From assembly GCA_049487715.1 (NCBI GenBank), contig CP150566.1:558001-622000 (forward strand): 64,000 bases of DNA, read 5' to 3'. Positions within the stretch are counted from its first letter, which is position 1. Each line of letters begins with the position of its first letter. This stretch comes from Pycnococcus provasolii. Its lineage: Eukaryota; Chlorophyta; Pseudoscourfieldiophyceae; Pseudoscourfieldiales. A program made the position numbers and the translations under genes. This document shows, piece after piece, positions 36,551 through 46,971 of this stretch. The notes under the pieces are model-generated. The model was given only the letters and a program-made list of their open reading frames with translations, was not told the origin of the DNA and ran no database searches.

Positions 36551-38233
36551 ATGGCGGAGCAGCCTCAGCAGCCGCAACCGCCGCCGCGCCTCTACGCGCT
36601 CGTGGACGTCTCCTCCTCCTCCTTCGACGCCGCCGCTGCTCCAGCCATCCACGCTCTCAGCACACTTCCATCCTCCTCGCAATTTTCCTCATCCATCCCC
36701 TCCTCTCTCTCATGCGCGCTCTGCCTCTCCATTCTCAACGACCCCGTCAGACCCGTGCACCCGCCGGCACGCCTGTGCGCGGCCGTCGACTGCGTTATGT
36801 GCCGTTTGTGCTTTACGCGGCTAGAAAGAGAAGCGGCGGACAAACAACGCACGCCACTGTGTCCATTCAAGTGCGCTGCGTCAGCCGCCGACTATGCAAT
36901 CGTCGGAAGTGTCGCCGTTGACACGCCCGACGCACGCCGAGTCTATACGCGTTGCACGAACGTGGGGTGCAATCTCTGGCTCAAGTGGGGAGAGCACGAA
37001 CACCACGAAAGGAATGCGTGCTCGTGGAGATGCACCGAATGTCCGTTTTGCAGCTTAAAAGTCTCGCTGAACGATTATCCAGACCACATTACAAGCAGTC
37101 ACCACCGCGACTACGATGACGCCATCAAGCGAGATCGGCACATGAGACAAGAGCGAGACCTGGCGTTGCTGAAAGCGCAGGTGGCAGAACAGCGCGCCGA
37201 AAAGGAAATTTCGAAAATGCGTGCGGAGGTTGCCTCGCTAAAAGCGCAGGTTGCGTTGGCTGTAGCTAGCGGCGACCGCGCCGGGCTTGATCGACGTGTC
37301 ATCGAGGCGATTGCGACAGGGCCGTCGTCAGCAGAAGCAGCCCGCGAGCTTCCTACTCCTCCTCCTCCTCCTCCCCCTTCACCTCTGGAAGCACTTCCGG
37401 CACCACCGCCGCAGGTGAAGCGTCGTGCGTCGCACACGTACCATCTGAGGCCACGAAAACAGCAGCAACTGGCGCTCGCACTCGTACCCTCTCCTCGTCC
37501 TGCTGCTGATCAGCCATCCACATCCGGTACGACAGCCGCCGTGGCGCGTGTGGGTCTCGCGACGAGGCGTGCGGTTGCTGCCAAAAGCTCCGCAAGAGTC
37601 GCATTTGAGTGGGTGGGTAAGCCGAGCAGTACCTACTTCACCAATGGACTACAGCACAGGTCGTACACTGCATTTCATCGGTTCGGCGAGTCGTATCGAC
37701 TTGGCGATGTAATCTTGTGCCTACCAGAAACACAGGAGGAGGAGATGTATGTTGGCAAAATCACAGCTTGTCTTGAATTGAGCGTTCCAGGCGATTCCGC
37801 GACAACGAGAGAGCTGACCGTTCGATGGTTTGAGCGAGTGCCGCCATTCCTACTAGCGGGCACACCCACCGCTCAGATGTGGAATCGATGTCCAGAGAAA
37901 TCTCGCTGCAAGCTATCCATGTACACAAAGCTCGACCCAAATGCCAGAGCGGTGGTTGACGCGCTACGCCGCGATGCACATGTGCTAAATAAGAATCAGC
38001 TGAACAAAAATCAGCTGTTTTTGACGAGCTCCGTGGGGCAAATTCCCGTCGAGTCCATTGAGGGTCGTGCGTTCGTCGCGCCGTCGCTCGCCGCGTGGTC
38101 TGCGGAGATGCGAAGGCGTGGAGGAGGAGGCGTTAGTGACGACGTTTTCTTCTGTACTCACGAGGTGGATACCATGCAGCATCCATCTAGGCTGCTTGGG
38201 CACATCTCAGAGGAAGGGAGATGGAATTCATGA
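36551..38233 (+). CDS. RING/TRAF-type zinc-finger protein with coiled coil
   Basis: 560 residues from the ATG in CACCATGG context; an in-frame ATG at 36350 would read through the telomere-like array. A RING-like finger lies at about 55-100 (CALCLSIL, CVMCRLCF, LCPFKC). It is followed by a TRAF-like zinc finger (CTNVGCNLWLKWGEHEHHERNACSWRC then CPFC and H.....H). A coiled coil spans about 205-245 (LALLKAQVAEQRAEKEISKM). A Pro-rich stretch and a 150-residue C-terminal domain without known signature follow; near its middle is a five-residue tandem repeat NKNQLNKNQL. RING plus TRAF zinc fingers suggests an E3 ubiquitin ligase or scaffold; activity is inferred. Confidence 0.75.
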   Translation: MAEQPQQPQPPPRLYALVDVSSSSFDAAAAPAIHALSTLPSSSQFSSSIPSSLSCALCLSILNDPVRPVHPPARLCAAVDCVMCRLCFTRLEREAADKQRTPLCPFKCAASAADYAIVGSVAVDTPDARRVYTRCTNVGCNLWLKWGEHEHHERNACSWRCTECPFCSLKVSLNDYPDHITSSHHRDYDDAIKRDRHMRQERDLALLKAQVAEQRAEKEISKMRAEVASLKAQVALAVASGDRAGLDRRVIEAIATGPSSAEAARELPTPPPPPPPSPLEALPAPPPQVKRRASHTYHLRPRKQQQLALALVPSPRPAADQPSTSGTTAAVARVGLATRRAVAAKSSARVAFEWVGKPSSTYFTNGLQHRSYTAFHRFGESYRLGDVILCLPETQEEEMYVGKITACLELSVPGDSATTRELTVRWFERVPPFLLAGTPTAQMWNRCPEKSRCKLSMYTKLDPNARAVVDALRRDAHVLNKNQLNKNQLFLTSSVGQIPVESIEGRAFVAPSLAAWSAEMRRRGGGGVSDDVFFCTHEVDTMQHPSRLLGHISEEGRWNS

Positions 38234-38537
38234 GTGGCGTTCAGTCATTTCAACTTTTTTTGTATATTGTAAATGAAGAAGTAAGAAGTACTCTAGAAAG
38301 AGCAGTAGGTGTAGCTTCGAAAGCACCAGCGTCAAAAGTGCAAATGCGCGTTGCTGAGTGGCGCCGCTGAATGGGCTACCTATACATGGTGAATGGTGTG
38401 TGGATGGACACGACTGTTGAACGAAGTAAAACCCAGGTTCCATTACTGAATGAGCAATCTCTTTCCCCAACTTTTATTTTTTCTTTTGATTTGTTATTTT
38501 TTCTTCTCCTTTGGCACCACCACCCCCTAGTTTTGCC
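38234..38537. other. Convergent 3' spacer
   Basis: It lies between the RING gene and the full-length ArfGAP gene. It contains a TGTAA poly(A) signal (38268-38272). No gene is seen. Confidence 0.6.
38268..38272 (+). terminator. TGTAA polyadenylation signal
   Basis: TGTAA begins 35 nt past the RING gene stop. Confidence 0.4.
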
Positions 38538-39953
38538 TTAAGCGCGGTCGAAATCGCTGAGGAAGTTGCGCGCCATCGATCCTAGTTTCGACGCCGCATT
38601 CTTCATTGCCTGAACATCCTGCTTCGCCTGAATCGCGAGTCTTTCCATGAGCTCGCCAGCAGTCACGTCAAGATCTCCGCCAAGTCCCTGGTCACCTCCA
38701 CGACCACCACCACCACCACCACCCCTTCGCATGCCACCCATGCCACCTTCGTCGTAAAAGTCGCTCGACGAGATTGACTGCGATCCTGAGAATCGTTGCA
38801 GGCGCGAGTCTCCCGCACCACCGCGGTCACCGTGATCGCGGCCGTAGAAGGCGTCGCTGGAAATCGACTTGGCGCCTGCAAACTTCTTTTGCGCCGTCGC
38901 CTGCGGATCCTCGCTGGACGCGGTTCCCGACGCATGGTAATTGTCCGACGAGCGCATTGGCCGCGGTGCCGTCACCGCCATGTCGCCAAAGATGTCGTCG
39001 CCGCGCTTCATCTCCTTCCCCTTCGCCGACTGTCCGCCTCCGCCCATGAGGCCATCGTACGAGAAGCGGTTCGTCGGCGCAGGTGCGGACGCCTCGAGGC
39101 TTTTCGGTCCTCCTGTTCCCATGCCATCTCCGAACGGGTCAGACGCCTTGGGTGGCGGTGCCTCGGCAGGCTTCTGCTCGAAGAGCGCGTCATCCACCTT
39201 CGCGCTGAGCTTCTTCGCGCCGAGTCCTCCTCCTCCCCCGAGCTTGGACGCCGGCTTGCGCCCTCCTAGGGCTGTTTTCTTCGCGCCGAGCGCTGATGTC
39301 CTTGCGACGGCTGGAATGGCGCGTGGAACTGCGGGCGCTGGTTCGTCAGGCTCCTTTTCCTCTTGCACCTGCGGCTCCGGCGCGGATGTGGCGGCAGCAG
39401 CAGCGGCAGCCGCCTCCGCCGGCGCGGGCGCGGGTGCGGATTCGGAAGACGCGGCTGCGGGTCCCGCAGACACGACGGGAACCTCGCGTCGCATCTCGCT
39501 GTCGAAGAAGTCGTGTCCTCCCGTCGGGCTCTGCTGGTTGGTTGGTGAGAGCGACGCGTAGTTTCTCGTGAGTTCTGCGGATGTTTCCTTGGCGAGCTGT
39601 TGCCGCCAGAGTGCCGCTGCCCGGCTGTTGTACTTTTCCTCTGTTTTATCGTTGGTTCCGTCCCATCCGTGCTGCTTGAAGAAGAGCCTTGCCCGTCCGT
39701 TTCCCGCGAGTTTCATGGTGACGAGCTGTTCCTGCGACCACGTGTCCATGTTCGTGGATCGCACGAACGAGATGTGCACGCCGAGTGATCTGTGGAGTCC
39801 CGAGCAGTCCATGCACAGGAATATTCCGTACGGCACAGAGCTCCACGTTGGGTTTTTGTTGGGACAGTCGAAGCAGATTTTGTTCTCGGGCTTACTTCTC
39901 ATCTTCTTGAAGAGCGCATCGCGGTCGAGCAGGACTCCCGAGGATGAGGCCAT
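38538..39953 (-). CDS. ADP-ribosylation factor GTPase-activating protein, ArfGAP2/3 type
   Basis: 471 residues from an ATG. The ArfGAP domain fills about 10-125. Its zinc finger is CFDC..(16)..CMDC (cysteines 27, 30, 47, 50) and the catalytic arginine is R55 in [10 protein letters not shown]. An Ala-rich linker follows, then [25 protein letters not shown] and a tail with [31 protein letters not shown] and [14 protein letters not shown], the ISS-type repeats of ArfGAP2/3. The final amphipathic helix is [23 protein letters not shown]. The protein triggers GTP hydrolysis on Arf1 and works with coatomer on Golgi COPI vesicles. The tail-only paralogue lies 6.4 kb away on the same strand. Confidence 0.93.
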   Translation of the reverse strand: MASSSGVLLDRDALFKKMRSKPENKICFDCPNKNPTWSSVPYGIFLCMDCSGLHRSLGVHISFVRSTNMDTWSQEQLVTMKLAGNGRARLFFKQHGWDGTNDKTEEKYNSRAAALWRQQLAKETSAELTRNYASLSPTNQQSPTGGHDFFDSEMRREVPVVSAGPAAASSESAPAPAPAEAAAAAAAATSAPEPQVQEEKEPDEPAPAVPRAIPAVARTSALGAKKTALGGRKPASKLGGGGGLGAKKLSAKVDDALFEQKPAEAPPPKASDPFGDGMGTGGPKSLEASAPAPTNRFSYDGLMGGGGQSAKGKEMKRGDDIFGDMAVTAPRPMRSSDNYHASGTASSEDPQATAQKKFAGAKSISSDAFYGRDHGDRGGAGDSRLQRFSGSQSISSSDFYDEGGMGGMRRGGGGGGGRGGDQGLGGDLDVTAGELMERLAIQAKQDVQAMKNAASKLGSMARNFLSDFDRA

Positions 39954-40587
39954 GGTAACTACTACTGTTATTATGGAGAAGGGTGAGATGGAAAATCCTC
40001 CGTGAGAGATGGATGGGATGGTGCGATTGCGTTGTTGGCGTTGTTATTTGTTGGGACCCACCCAGGGTGCGAGGGACCAGGGGTTGGTTGGTGTGGTGCC
40101 CCAGGGGCCGGGGGGAGGGGAACTGGAACTGGTCTCGAAGGGCAAGGATGGGAGAGGGGAATGGGCTCAAGGGGAACGGGAGGCCCGCGGCTGGTCCCTT
40201 CCCTTCCCTTCGTCATTCGTCATTCGTCATCGGGGCAGGTGCTGGGCAGTGGGCAGGTGCTTCTTTCTCCCTTTCGTTTGGCATTTGTTGGTTGTGTTGG
40301 GGGATCCTTCCTTGGTTGATCCCTTTGTTCTACCACGTAGGCATGGGATAGGGTTTTAGGGTTAGGATTTCTATTAGGGTTAGGGTTAGGGTTAGGGTCA
40401 GTCTTGTTCCTCTCCCTGATCTTCTGAATTCTTCTGCGAAAGATAGTCGACTGGTTCGTGTGACATTGGCTCATCAATCATCATATTATAAGAGTTTGTC
40501 CCCATTTTGGACAGCTGACCATGACGACGTCCAGGCTCTGCTGGTAGTACCTTCTGCTGGTGTTGGTTTTTTTTCACTTGTTACTCG
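39954..40587. other. Divergent promoter region with telomere-like array
   Basis: It lies between ArfGAP (-) and ADAT2 (+). It holds a (TTAGGG)n array at 40349-40398. Short open frames on both strands lack support. Confidence 0.65.
40349..40398 (+). repeat. Telomere-like (TTAGGG)n array
   Basis: Two units with a TTTTAGGG variant, a short AT interruption, then four GTTAGG units; 190 bp before the ADAT2 ATG. Confidence 0.9.
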
Positions 40588-41305
40588 ATGACAGGTTCCT
40601 TGAAAGTGACAACAACTCAAGCGAGTCAAGCACGTACCTCTAGTACTACGCCGTCGTCGTGTGCCGCTACTCATACGGAAGAAGAAGAAGAAGAAGTCTC
40701 CATGCTCGCGCACATGAGACGCGCGTTTGATATGGCGCACGAAGCGGCGCGACGAGAGGAAGTACCCATCGGGTGCGTTCTCGTCAAAGATGACGTCGTG
40801 GTGGCGACGGGATTTAACCGAACGAACGAAACCAGAGACGTACGTACCGTGTCGTTGCTTGTTGCTTTGCTGTTGCCATTTTGATCACACAACTTTTTAA
40901 CAAAAAAAAAACCATTCACTCACTCAGGGAACGCGCCACGCAGAGATGGAGGCGATGGATGACGCACTTAAGGCGAACATTCCGCTCAAAGACTGCGAAC
41001 TGTACGTGACGTGCGAACCTTGCGTCATGTGCGCCGCCGCACTCAGCCTCGCGGGTGTGAGGCGGGCCGTGTACGGCTGTGCCAACGACAAGTTCGGTGG
41101 GTGTGGGACCGTGCTTGCGGTACACGAAGAAGGGTGTGGCGGCTGTGGACAACGCGACATCCCGGGAGCAGGTCACTCGATCGAGTGTATTGGTGGTGTG
41201 ATGAAAGACGAGGCTGTGGCACTACTGCGCACGTTCTACGAACGTGGCAATCCAGGAGCACCCAAACCTCACCGCAAGGTGGTTCCTCGCACGAGCGACA
41301 ACTGA
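40588..41305 (+). CDS. ADAT2: tRNA-specific adenosine deaminase, ADAT2/Tad2 type (two exons)
   Basis: Exons 40588-40839 and 40928-41305 are separated by an 88-nt intron (GTACGT...TCAG), phase 0; 209 residues. The cytidine/deoxycytidylate deaminase fold carries the zinc triad HAE (H88, proton-shuttling E90) and PCxxC (C116, C119). The start of the domain is MRRAFDMAHEAARREEVPIGCVLV, and the N-terminal 40 residues are low-complexity. ADAT2 with ADAT3 converts A34 to inosine in the wobble position of several tRNAs. The intron falls exactly before HAE, and the frame after splicing reads NETRDGTRHAEME, as in the family. Confidence 0.93.
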
Positions 41306-41327
41306 CCTTCTTCTTTTCTGCCTTCTA

Positions 41328-41332
41328 TGTAA
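41328..41332 (+). terminator. TGTAA polyadenylation signal
   Basis: TGTAA begins 23 nt past the ADAT2 stop. A second lies near 41371. Confidence 0.4.
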
Positions 41333-41382
41333 AACATGTTTTTCTTCATTCTTGTTCAAAAGTCACAGAGATGTAATACGCG

Positions 41383-41387
41383 TTACA
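41383..41387 (-). terminator. TGTAA polyadenylation signal of the uS12 gene
   Basis: TTACA on the plus strand (TGTAA on minus) lies 19 nt past the stop at 41406. Confidence 0.4.
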
Positions 41388-41405
41388 GCCATAAAAGGAA
41401 GTTTT

Positions 41406-41834
41406 TTACGAACGCGGCTTCTCCTTCTTGTGCTTGAACAGAGCGAGCAGCGACACGCCGGACACCTTCACCACCTTGAAACGCACTCCGGGAATATCAC
41501 CGACGGCGTGTCCTTTACGTCCGAATCCTGCAATGAGCACCTCGTCGTTCTCGTCGACAAAGTTGAGGCAACCGTCGTTCGGCACGAACGCCGCGATCTT
41601 CTTTCCGTTCTTGATGAGCTGCACACGCGCGCACTTACGGATAGCGGAGTTAGGCTGCTTCGCCTCGATGCCAATCTTCTCCAGCACGATACCCTTGGCG
41701 TGCGAGCATCCGGCGAACGGCTTGGCGTACTCGGAACCGAGGTTCGACTTTTTGTAGTCCTTGTCGGCCCAGAGCTGGATACGCCTGTGCGTTCGCAGCT
41801 TGCGCGCCGCTCCTATTCCTCGCGTCTTTCCCAT
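41406..41834 (-). CDS. RPS23: 40S ribosomal protein S23 (uS12)
   Basis: 142 residues, the usual length of eukaryotic S23. It begins [18 protein letters not shown] and contains [23 protein letters not shown], the decoding-centre loop [21 protein letters not shown] and [25 protein letters not shown]. The loop proline in KQPNSA is the residue hydroxylated in other eukaryotes. It sits at the A site and supports decoding accuracy. Single exon; the ATG is unambiguous. Confidence 0.97.
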   Translation of the reverse strand: MGKTRGIGAARKLRTHRRIQLWADKDYKKSNLGSEYAKPFAGCSHAKGIVLEKIGIEAKQPNSAIRKCARVQLIKNGKKIAAFVPNDGCLNFVDENDEVLIAGFGRKGHAVGDIPGVRFKVVKVSGVSLLALFKHKKEKPRS

Positions 41835-42431
41835 TTCTGGTGTATTTTGTGGGGGTTCGAGTACGTGTGAGTGACTAGGTATTCACCACTCGTTTTCCCT
41901 CATTCCGCTCCTGATTCCAAAACCAAACAAATAAACATAAACAATCCCACCACGACAAGGACTTGCTCGCTTCTTGCGCCGCGCCGATCTCCTCACACAA
42001 GCTATGTTGTTGTGATGGAACAAAACAAAGGAATCTTGCAGCGATGCGGATGAGATTTTGACGTGCATCGTGTGCAGCACACAACTGTGACGTTGGCTCA
42101 CCCACCACGACCTCCTTAGGCGCACAGCACACGGCGCACAGCACACGGCGCACACCCAACACCACACGACACGACACGACACGACACATACCTGTAGACG
42201 AGCTTTATGGAGTAATGGACGTCCGTCAATGCCCGGACTGCCCGGAGGACACGCCGCCGACTCGAAGGGGTATCCACGAAAGTCCCCGTGGGTGTTTTCG
42301 GGGTTGGGTTCAAAATGGATTTTGCTTTTCAAAACATTTTGATTTCGGGGTTTCCCCTGCTCTCCCGCGTTTCCGTTCGGTACTGTACCTGGTCTTAATT
42401 TTGACCCTGTTTCCGATTTCCGTCGCACAAA
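41835..42431. other. Divergent promoter region of RPS23 and RMI1
   Basis: It contains two GGCGCACAGCACAC units and a (CGACA)n run at about 42118-42190. No telomere-like array and no gene are seen. Confidence 0.65.
42118..42190 (+). repeat. Tandem GGCGCACAGCACAC and ACACG repeats
   Basis: Two to three copies of a 14-bp unit are followed by about five tandem ACACG units. Confidence 0.75.
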
Positions 42432-44078
42432 ATGGCGCTCGCCATGGCGTCTGGCGTACCTGGCGACGCCACGATCGCGGACATTCGACTGCAGCCCGCG
42501 TTCAGGGAGATCCTCGGAGAACACACACGACCACCGGACGCGCTCTTAGCCGCCATTCTCAACCTAGACTGGGCAGTTGCCGTCTCGCCGTCCATGTTGC
42601 CGGACAACCTCGCGCACGTTTCCGAGCTCGCCGAACGCGTCGTCGCGCAAATCGACGAGGTGATTGACGTTGCCAAGCCAACGGCGGACAGATACCCGAA
42701 GAACGAAGGCGATGCCGTGCCCGTGGCGGGGCCGAGAAGGTGCCTGAAGTTGCTTCTGCGCTGCGGGGAGAAAACCGCGGTCGCCATGGAGCACAGGCCT
42801 TGTCCGCAGCTTTCCATGGCCACGCCAGCTGGCTCGAAAATCGTCCTAAGGAAGGGTCTTCAGGTGCGGCGAGGCTTGGTGCTTCTTCGTCCCGAGGGCG
42901 TCGATGTCATCGGAAGCGGCGTTCCCGAGCTTATGGAGGCGCACAGGCGTGCTGTTGCGAGTGCGCACGCGCCGCTGTTCAGCACACGAGCGAAGGGCGC
43001 AGCTCCGGCGAACCTTGCCGCCGACGGCAATCCGCGCCTGGCACGCATGGCGCAGGCTGCGTGGAACAACGGCGGTGGCGGCGGCACGCAAGGAGCGGCG
43101 CCTTCGTCGTCTGCGGCGGCAGCAACAGCAGCAGCAGCTCCTGCACCGTCACACCCACCTATGCCACGAGCACAACCGCAGCCACAGCCACCGCAGCCAC
43201 CACCACATCATCAGCAGCATCATAACCACCCTCACCCTCACCCTCACCACTACCAACAGCAGCAGCAGCAACAACAACAACAACAACGCCAATTTCACTC
43301 CATGGGACCACTTTCCACTTCAGCGGTTGTGGTGGGTGAGATGGATGACGACGGATTCTGCGAGGTGCAACCAACGTTGCCGCCACCACAGCATCAGCAT
43401 CAGCAGCAACATCGAGCGACGTTGCAGAACCACCACCACCACCACCACCACCACCACCAGCAACGACAACAACAACAACATCACTCACTACCGCCACCGC
43501 AGGCGGTGCCATTCCACCATCGTCTTTCGTCGACAGACGACGACAGTGACTTTTGCGAGATTGTCGAGGACAGGCCAGCGCCACGACAACCACAGCCACA
43601 GCCACAACCACGGCCACCTGCACCTGCACGACGAACTTACAACATGCTCGAGCCTTCCCGTCCCAATCTTACCGATTTGACGGATGTGACGGCACATGTG
43701 GCGGCACCGGCTGTGCCTTTGGAGACACCCACGCTTTGCCCAGACCGCCTGATTGACATCTACGAAGGCCGCATCTCACATCCGAGAACGTTTCAGTGCT
43801 ACGGCAGCTTTCGTTCCGTGGAGACGGCTGGCGGCGGCGGTTGGGATGCGGTGTTCGACGACGGCTCGCTCGGCCTTGCCGTGCACATCGAGCGAGAGTG
43901 TGCAAGTTCCGCGGATGCTCTTCTCGCGTTCGAGGGGATTGTGGACCTGCGCGTGACGCCGTCTGCGAGCGCGTCGGATAGCAGCCGTCGCTACGACGTG
44001 ATGCGGTTAGGCGCTGGCCTCGTCCGCGATCGCTGCCTGCATTTGCTGGAGAGGCTTGAGAAGAGACGTCGTTTGTAA
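42432..44078 (+). CDS. RMI1: RecQ-mediated genome instability protein 1 (RMI1)-like
   Basis: 548 residues from an ATG. Residues 1-75 form the N-terminal three-helix bundle (FREILGEHTRPPDALLAAIL, LDWAV). Residues 95-190 form the OB fold: LKLLLRCGEKTAVAMEHRPC, LSMATPAGSKIVLRKGLQVRRGLVLLRPEGVDVIG and VPELMEAHRRAV, the diagnostic RMI1 order. A long disordered middle is rich in Gln, His and Pro. The last 150 residues form a second domain starting LCPDRLIDIYEGR. RMI1 stabilises Top3 and BLM-type helicase to dissolve double Holliday junctions. The C-terminal domain may be the second OB fold; I cannot confirm this by eye. Confidence 0.8.
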   Translation: MALAMASGVPGDATIADIRLQPAFREILGEHTRPPDALLAAILNLDWAVAVSPSMLPDNLAHVSELAERVVAQIDEVIDVAKPTADRYPKNEGDAVPVAGPRRCLKLLLRCGEKTAVAMEHRPCPQLSMATPAGSKIVLRKGLQVRRGLVLLRPEGVDVIGSGVPELMEAHRRAVASAHAPLFSTRAKGAAPANLAADGNPRLARMAQAAWNNGGGGGTQGAAPSSSAAAATAAAAPAPSHPPMPRAQPQPQPPQPPPHHQQHHNHPHPHPHHYQQQQQQQQQQQRQFHSMGPLSTSAVVVGEMDDDGFCEVQPTLPPPQHQHQQQHRATLQNHHHHHHHHHQQRQQQQHHSLPPPQAVPFHHRLSSTDDDSDFCEIVEDRPAPRQPQPQPQPRPPAPARRTYNMLEPSRPNLTDLTDVTAHVAAPAVPLETPTLCPDRLIDIYEGRISHPRTFQCYGSFRSVETAGGGGWDAVFDDGSLGLAVHIERECASSADALLAFEGIVDLRVTPSASASDSSRRYDVMRLGAGLVRDRCLHLLERLEKRRRL

Positions 44079-44111
44079 GATTCGTATACATTTGTTAGCC
44101 TTGTACTGTAC

Positions 44112-44116
44112 TGTAA
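44112..44116 (+). terminator. TGTAA polyadenylation signal
   Basis: TGTAA begins 34 nt past the RMI1 stop, embedded in TACTGTACTGTAA. Confidence 0.4.
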
Positions 44117-44564
44117 AGAAAGAAGGACTTGGTTCTACCTGTAACTTACCACTAAAGCAAAAGTTAGTAATTAGATAAGACTTCCTTTCCATCCCGTGGG
44201 TGGAGACCGACCGACTGGTCATCCTCCATGGCGTGCAAGTGCCACCGTCACACAACAACAGCAACAACAACAACACACACACACACAGAGAGAGAGAGGC
44301 AGGTACAGTACTGTAGAGGTGACCGTTGGATTGTGCAAGTACTGTAGGGGTTCACTGCCAATATTGATGTGACCCAACCAACGCCTGAAAACTGAAAAGA
44401 AAACCGACTAAGGTTAAGGTAAAAATATCCGTGAGAAGACGAAGGGGATCCCTGTTGTGCCTAAAGTAAAGTTGCCGCCATTCCCTTCTCACTAACAGGA
44501 CTCTAGAGGCTCCTTCTCAGGGCTCCTTCTCTTTCTCCTTCCTTCCGGCCCCCCCTGGATTCCT

Positions 44565-44619
44565 GGAAGGGAAGGGAAGGGAAGGGAAGGGAAGGGAAGG
44601 GAAGGGAAGGGAAGGGAAA
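44565..44619 (+). repeat. (GGGAA)n array
   Basis: About eleven perfect GGGAA units, G-rich on the plus strand. Confidence 0.92.
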
Positions 44620-44890
44620 GCAGGCCCCTTTCTTCACCTTTGGTTCCCTGCCCTCTGGCCTCTGCCCTTTGGTTTGGGAAGCTCAGACTCGAGGGAAGGG
44701 AAGTGAGGTTTTTTCCCGCACTCCCTCCCTCCCCTTGGGCCTTCCCTTCCCTCCTCCTCCGTCAACTCAACTCCACTCCACTCCACTCAACGTCTCTTTC
44801 ATTCTCATCTCCATCTCGCAGTGCTGCTTTGTGGCTTACGTCTTTCTCTTTTGTTTTGGTTATTCATCTCATTTTGATATATATATCGCC

Positions 44891-46576
44891 ATGTCCCTGC
44901 GTCCTTCCTCGTCGCGCCAAGATGCTCGAAAGAAGGGATTCAAGAAGTCGATCGACGTCGAAGAATCACGAAGGAAGAGGGAAGACTCGTTCGTGCAGAT
45001 CCGTAAGGACAAAAGGGAAGAGTCTCTGCAGAAAAAACGTGTCACGATGTCGGAGACGATGTTCGGTGGAGCGCCGGGCGACGTCTCCGAGTCGAGTGTC
45101 AGGGCGGGCGACCCCGCGGGGGCGGCGGGAGGGACCGCAAAGCTAGAGAGCTTGCCAGAAATGGTGCAGGGTGTGTGCAGCGAGGATCCGAAAGTGCAGC
45201 TCGAGTCCACCATGCAGTTCCGCAAGCTCCTGTCGATCGAACGATCGCCGCCCATCGAGGCTGTCATCAAGGCGGGTGTCGTGCCTCGCCTCGTCGCGTT
45301 CCTGCAGCGCGTCGACCTTCCGCAGCTGCAGTTCGAGGCGGCGTGGGCCCTCACAAACATCGCGAGCGGAACGAGCGAGCACACGCGCGTCGTCATCGAG
45401 TACAACGCAGTTCCCATCTTCGTGCAACTCCTGCAGAGCCCCAGCGACGACGTGCGGGAGCAGGCTGTCTGGGCTCTCGGCAACATCGCGGGTGACAGCC
45501 CCAAGTGCCGCGACCTCGTCCTCGGCCACGGCGCGCTCTTTCCGCTGCTCAGCCAGCTCAACGAACACGCGAAGATCAGCATGCTGCGAAACGCAACGTG
45601 GACGCTCAGCAACTTCTGCCGAGGCAAGCCGCAGCCTAACTTCGAGCAGGCGAGGCCCGCGCTTCCCGCTCTGGCGAAGCTCATCCACAGCACGGACGAG
45701 GAGGTGCTGACGGACGCCTGCTGGGCGCTCTCGTACCTGAGCGACGGCACGAACGACAAGATCCAGGCGGTGATCGACGCGGGCGTCGCACGGCGCCTCG
45801 TCGAGCTTCTGCTGCACAACAGCGCGGCGGTTCTCATCCCCGCGCTGCGAACCGTGGGAAACATCGTCACCGGAGACGACGTGCAGACGCAGATCGTCAT
45901 CAACTGCCAGGCGCTTCCTTGCTTGCTGAACCTGCTGCAGCAGGGGCACAAGAAGTCCATCAAGAAGGAGGCGTGCTGGACCATCTCGAACATCACCGCG
46001 GGAAACAAGGACCAGATCCAGGCGATCATCGACGCGCAGATCATCGGGCCGCTCATTCACCTTCTCGGGGAGGCTGAATTTGACATCAAGAAGGAGGCTG
46101 CGTGGGCCGTCTCCAACGCGACGTCGGGCGGAACGCCCGAGCAAATCAAGTTTCTCGTGAGCAGCGGATGCATCAAGCCGCTCTGCGACCTGCTCACATG
46201 CGGCGACAACCGCATCGTCACGGTGGCTCTCGAGGGTCTCGAGAACATCCTCCGCATTGGCGAGGAGGACAAGCGAGCCGGCATCATGGATCAAAATCCA
46301 TTTGTTCAGGAGATTGACCAGGTGGGAGGCCTTGATCTCATCGAGCAGCTGCAGAATCACCCGAACAATGACATCTACGACAAGTGCGTGAAACTCTTGG
46401 AGACGTACATCGGGCTTGAGGAGGAGGAGGATCAGAACCTCGCACCGTCCATGGACGAGGGTGCAAATCAGTACACATTCGGCGCACCTGCTGCTGCGGG
46501 TGCACCCGTCATGGGCAGTAGTATGCCCGCCGGTGGATTCAACTTTGGCCTGCCGCCTGGAGCACCTCCTTCATGA
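44891..46576 (+). CDS. Importin subunit alpha (karyopherin alpha)
   Basis: 561 residues from the first ATG (MSLRPSSSRQDARKKGFKKS). The importin-beta-binding domain lies at about 10-55 with ESRRKREDSFVQIRKDKRE. It is followed by ten armadillo repeats (for example LQFEAAWALTNIASGTSEHT, VREQAVWALGNIAGDSPKCR, MLRNATWTLSNFCRGKP). The W..N pairs line the NLS-binding groove. The tail is Gly/Met/Pro-rich. It carries classical NLS cargo into the nucleus with importin beta. Repeat number and length match the plant and fungal family. Confidence 0.96.
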   Translation: MSLRPSSSRQDARKKGFKKSIDVEESRRKREDSFVQIRKDKREESLQKKRVTMSETMFGGAPGDVSESSVRAGDPAGAAGGTAKLESLPEMVQGVCSEDPKVQLESTMQFRKLLSIERSPPIEAVIKAGVVPRLVAFLQRVDLPQLQFEAAWALTNIASGTSEHTRVVIEYNAVPIFVQLLQSPSDDVREQAVWALGNIAGDSPKCRDLVLGHGALFPLLSQLNEHAKISMLRNATWTLSNFCRGKPQPNFEQARPALPALAKLIHSTDEEVLTDACWALSYLSDGTNDKIQAVIDAGVARRLVELLLHNSAAVLIPALRTVGNIVTGDDVQTQIVINCQALPCLLNLLQQGHKKSIKKEACWTISNITAGNKDQIQAIIDAQIIGPLIHLLGEAEFDIKKEAAWAVSNATSGGTPEQIKFLVSSGCIKPLCDLLTCGDNRIVTVALEGLENILRIGEEDKRAGIMDQNPFVQEIDQVGGLDLIEQLQNHPNNDIYDKCVKLLETYIGLEEEEDQNLAPSMDEGANQYTFGAPAAAGAPVMGSSMPAGGFNFGLPPGAPPS

Positions 46577-46637
46577 AGCAGCAAAAGGATGTGACGCGCG
46601 CTGACGGAAAATCGCGCGCGCGCATTCGCCGCACATC

Positions 46638-46704
<67 letters not shown>

Positions 46705-46971
46705 TCGCACACACACACACACAGCCTCAGCCACCTCCGCTTCCACCGACGGCTCCGCCGCCGCCGCCGCCTCCGCCGCCTAAGATTCCGATTGACGCAT
46801 CACACCCCATTCCCACACATCCATCCACGCACACACACCCCAACAACTGAGTCCCACACAGTATGAGAGGGGATGTCTAATTAGCTAGACTCATACTTTT
46901 TACTCTTTCTTTTTTCTTCAAGTCTTTTTCCAACAAGCACAGAATCAAACACAACGCGCCCTCCACTCTGC
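46577..46971. other. Intergenic spacer with a long (CA)n microsatellite
   Basis: It contains (CA)n at 46640-46703, a TTCG interruption and more CA to 46723, then a CCG-rich run. No gene is seen. Confidence 0.7.
46640..46723 (+). repeat. (CA)n microsatellite
   Basis: About 32 CA units plus a second short block after one interruption. Confidence 0.95.

Larger units (their letters stand above)
44079..44890. other. Intergenic region with polypurine repeat, before importin alpha
   Basis: It contains a TGTAA signal (44112-44116), GTACTGTACTGTA and GTACAGTACTGTA motifs (near 44103, 44305 and 44337), an ACAC/AGAG run near 44274-44298 and the (GGGAA)n array at 44565-44619. The importin frame is open back to about 44669, but only non-ATG starts precede 44891. 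Confidence 0.65.

Noticed and set aside
44669-44890. N-terminal extension of importin alpha
   Set aside because: The frame is open but has no ATG before 44891, and the IBB domain begins normally right after that ATG.
44869-46360. Two long minus-strand open frames (about 400 codons each)
   Set aside because: Both are antisense to the armadillo repeats of importin alpha and composition-driven.
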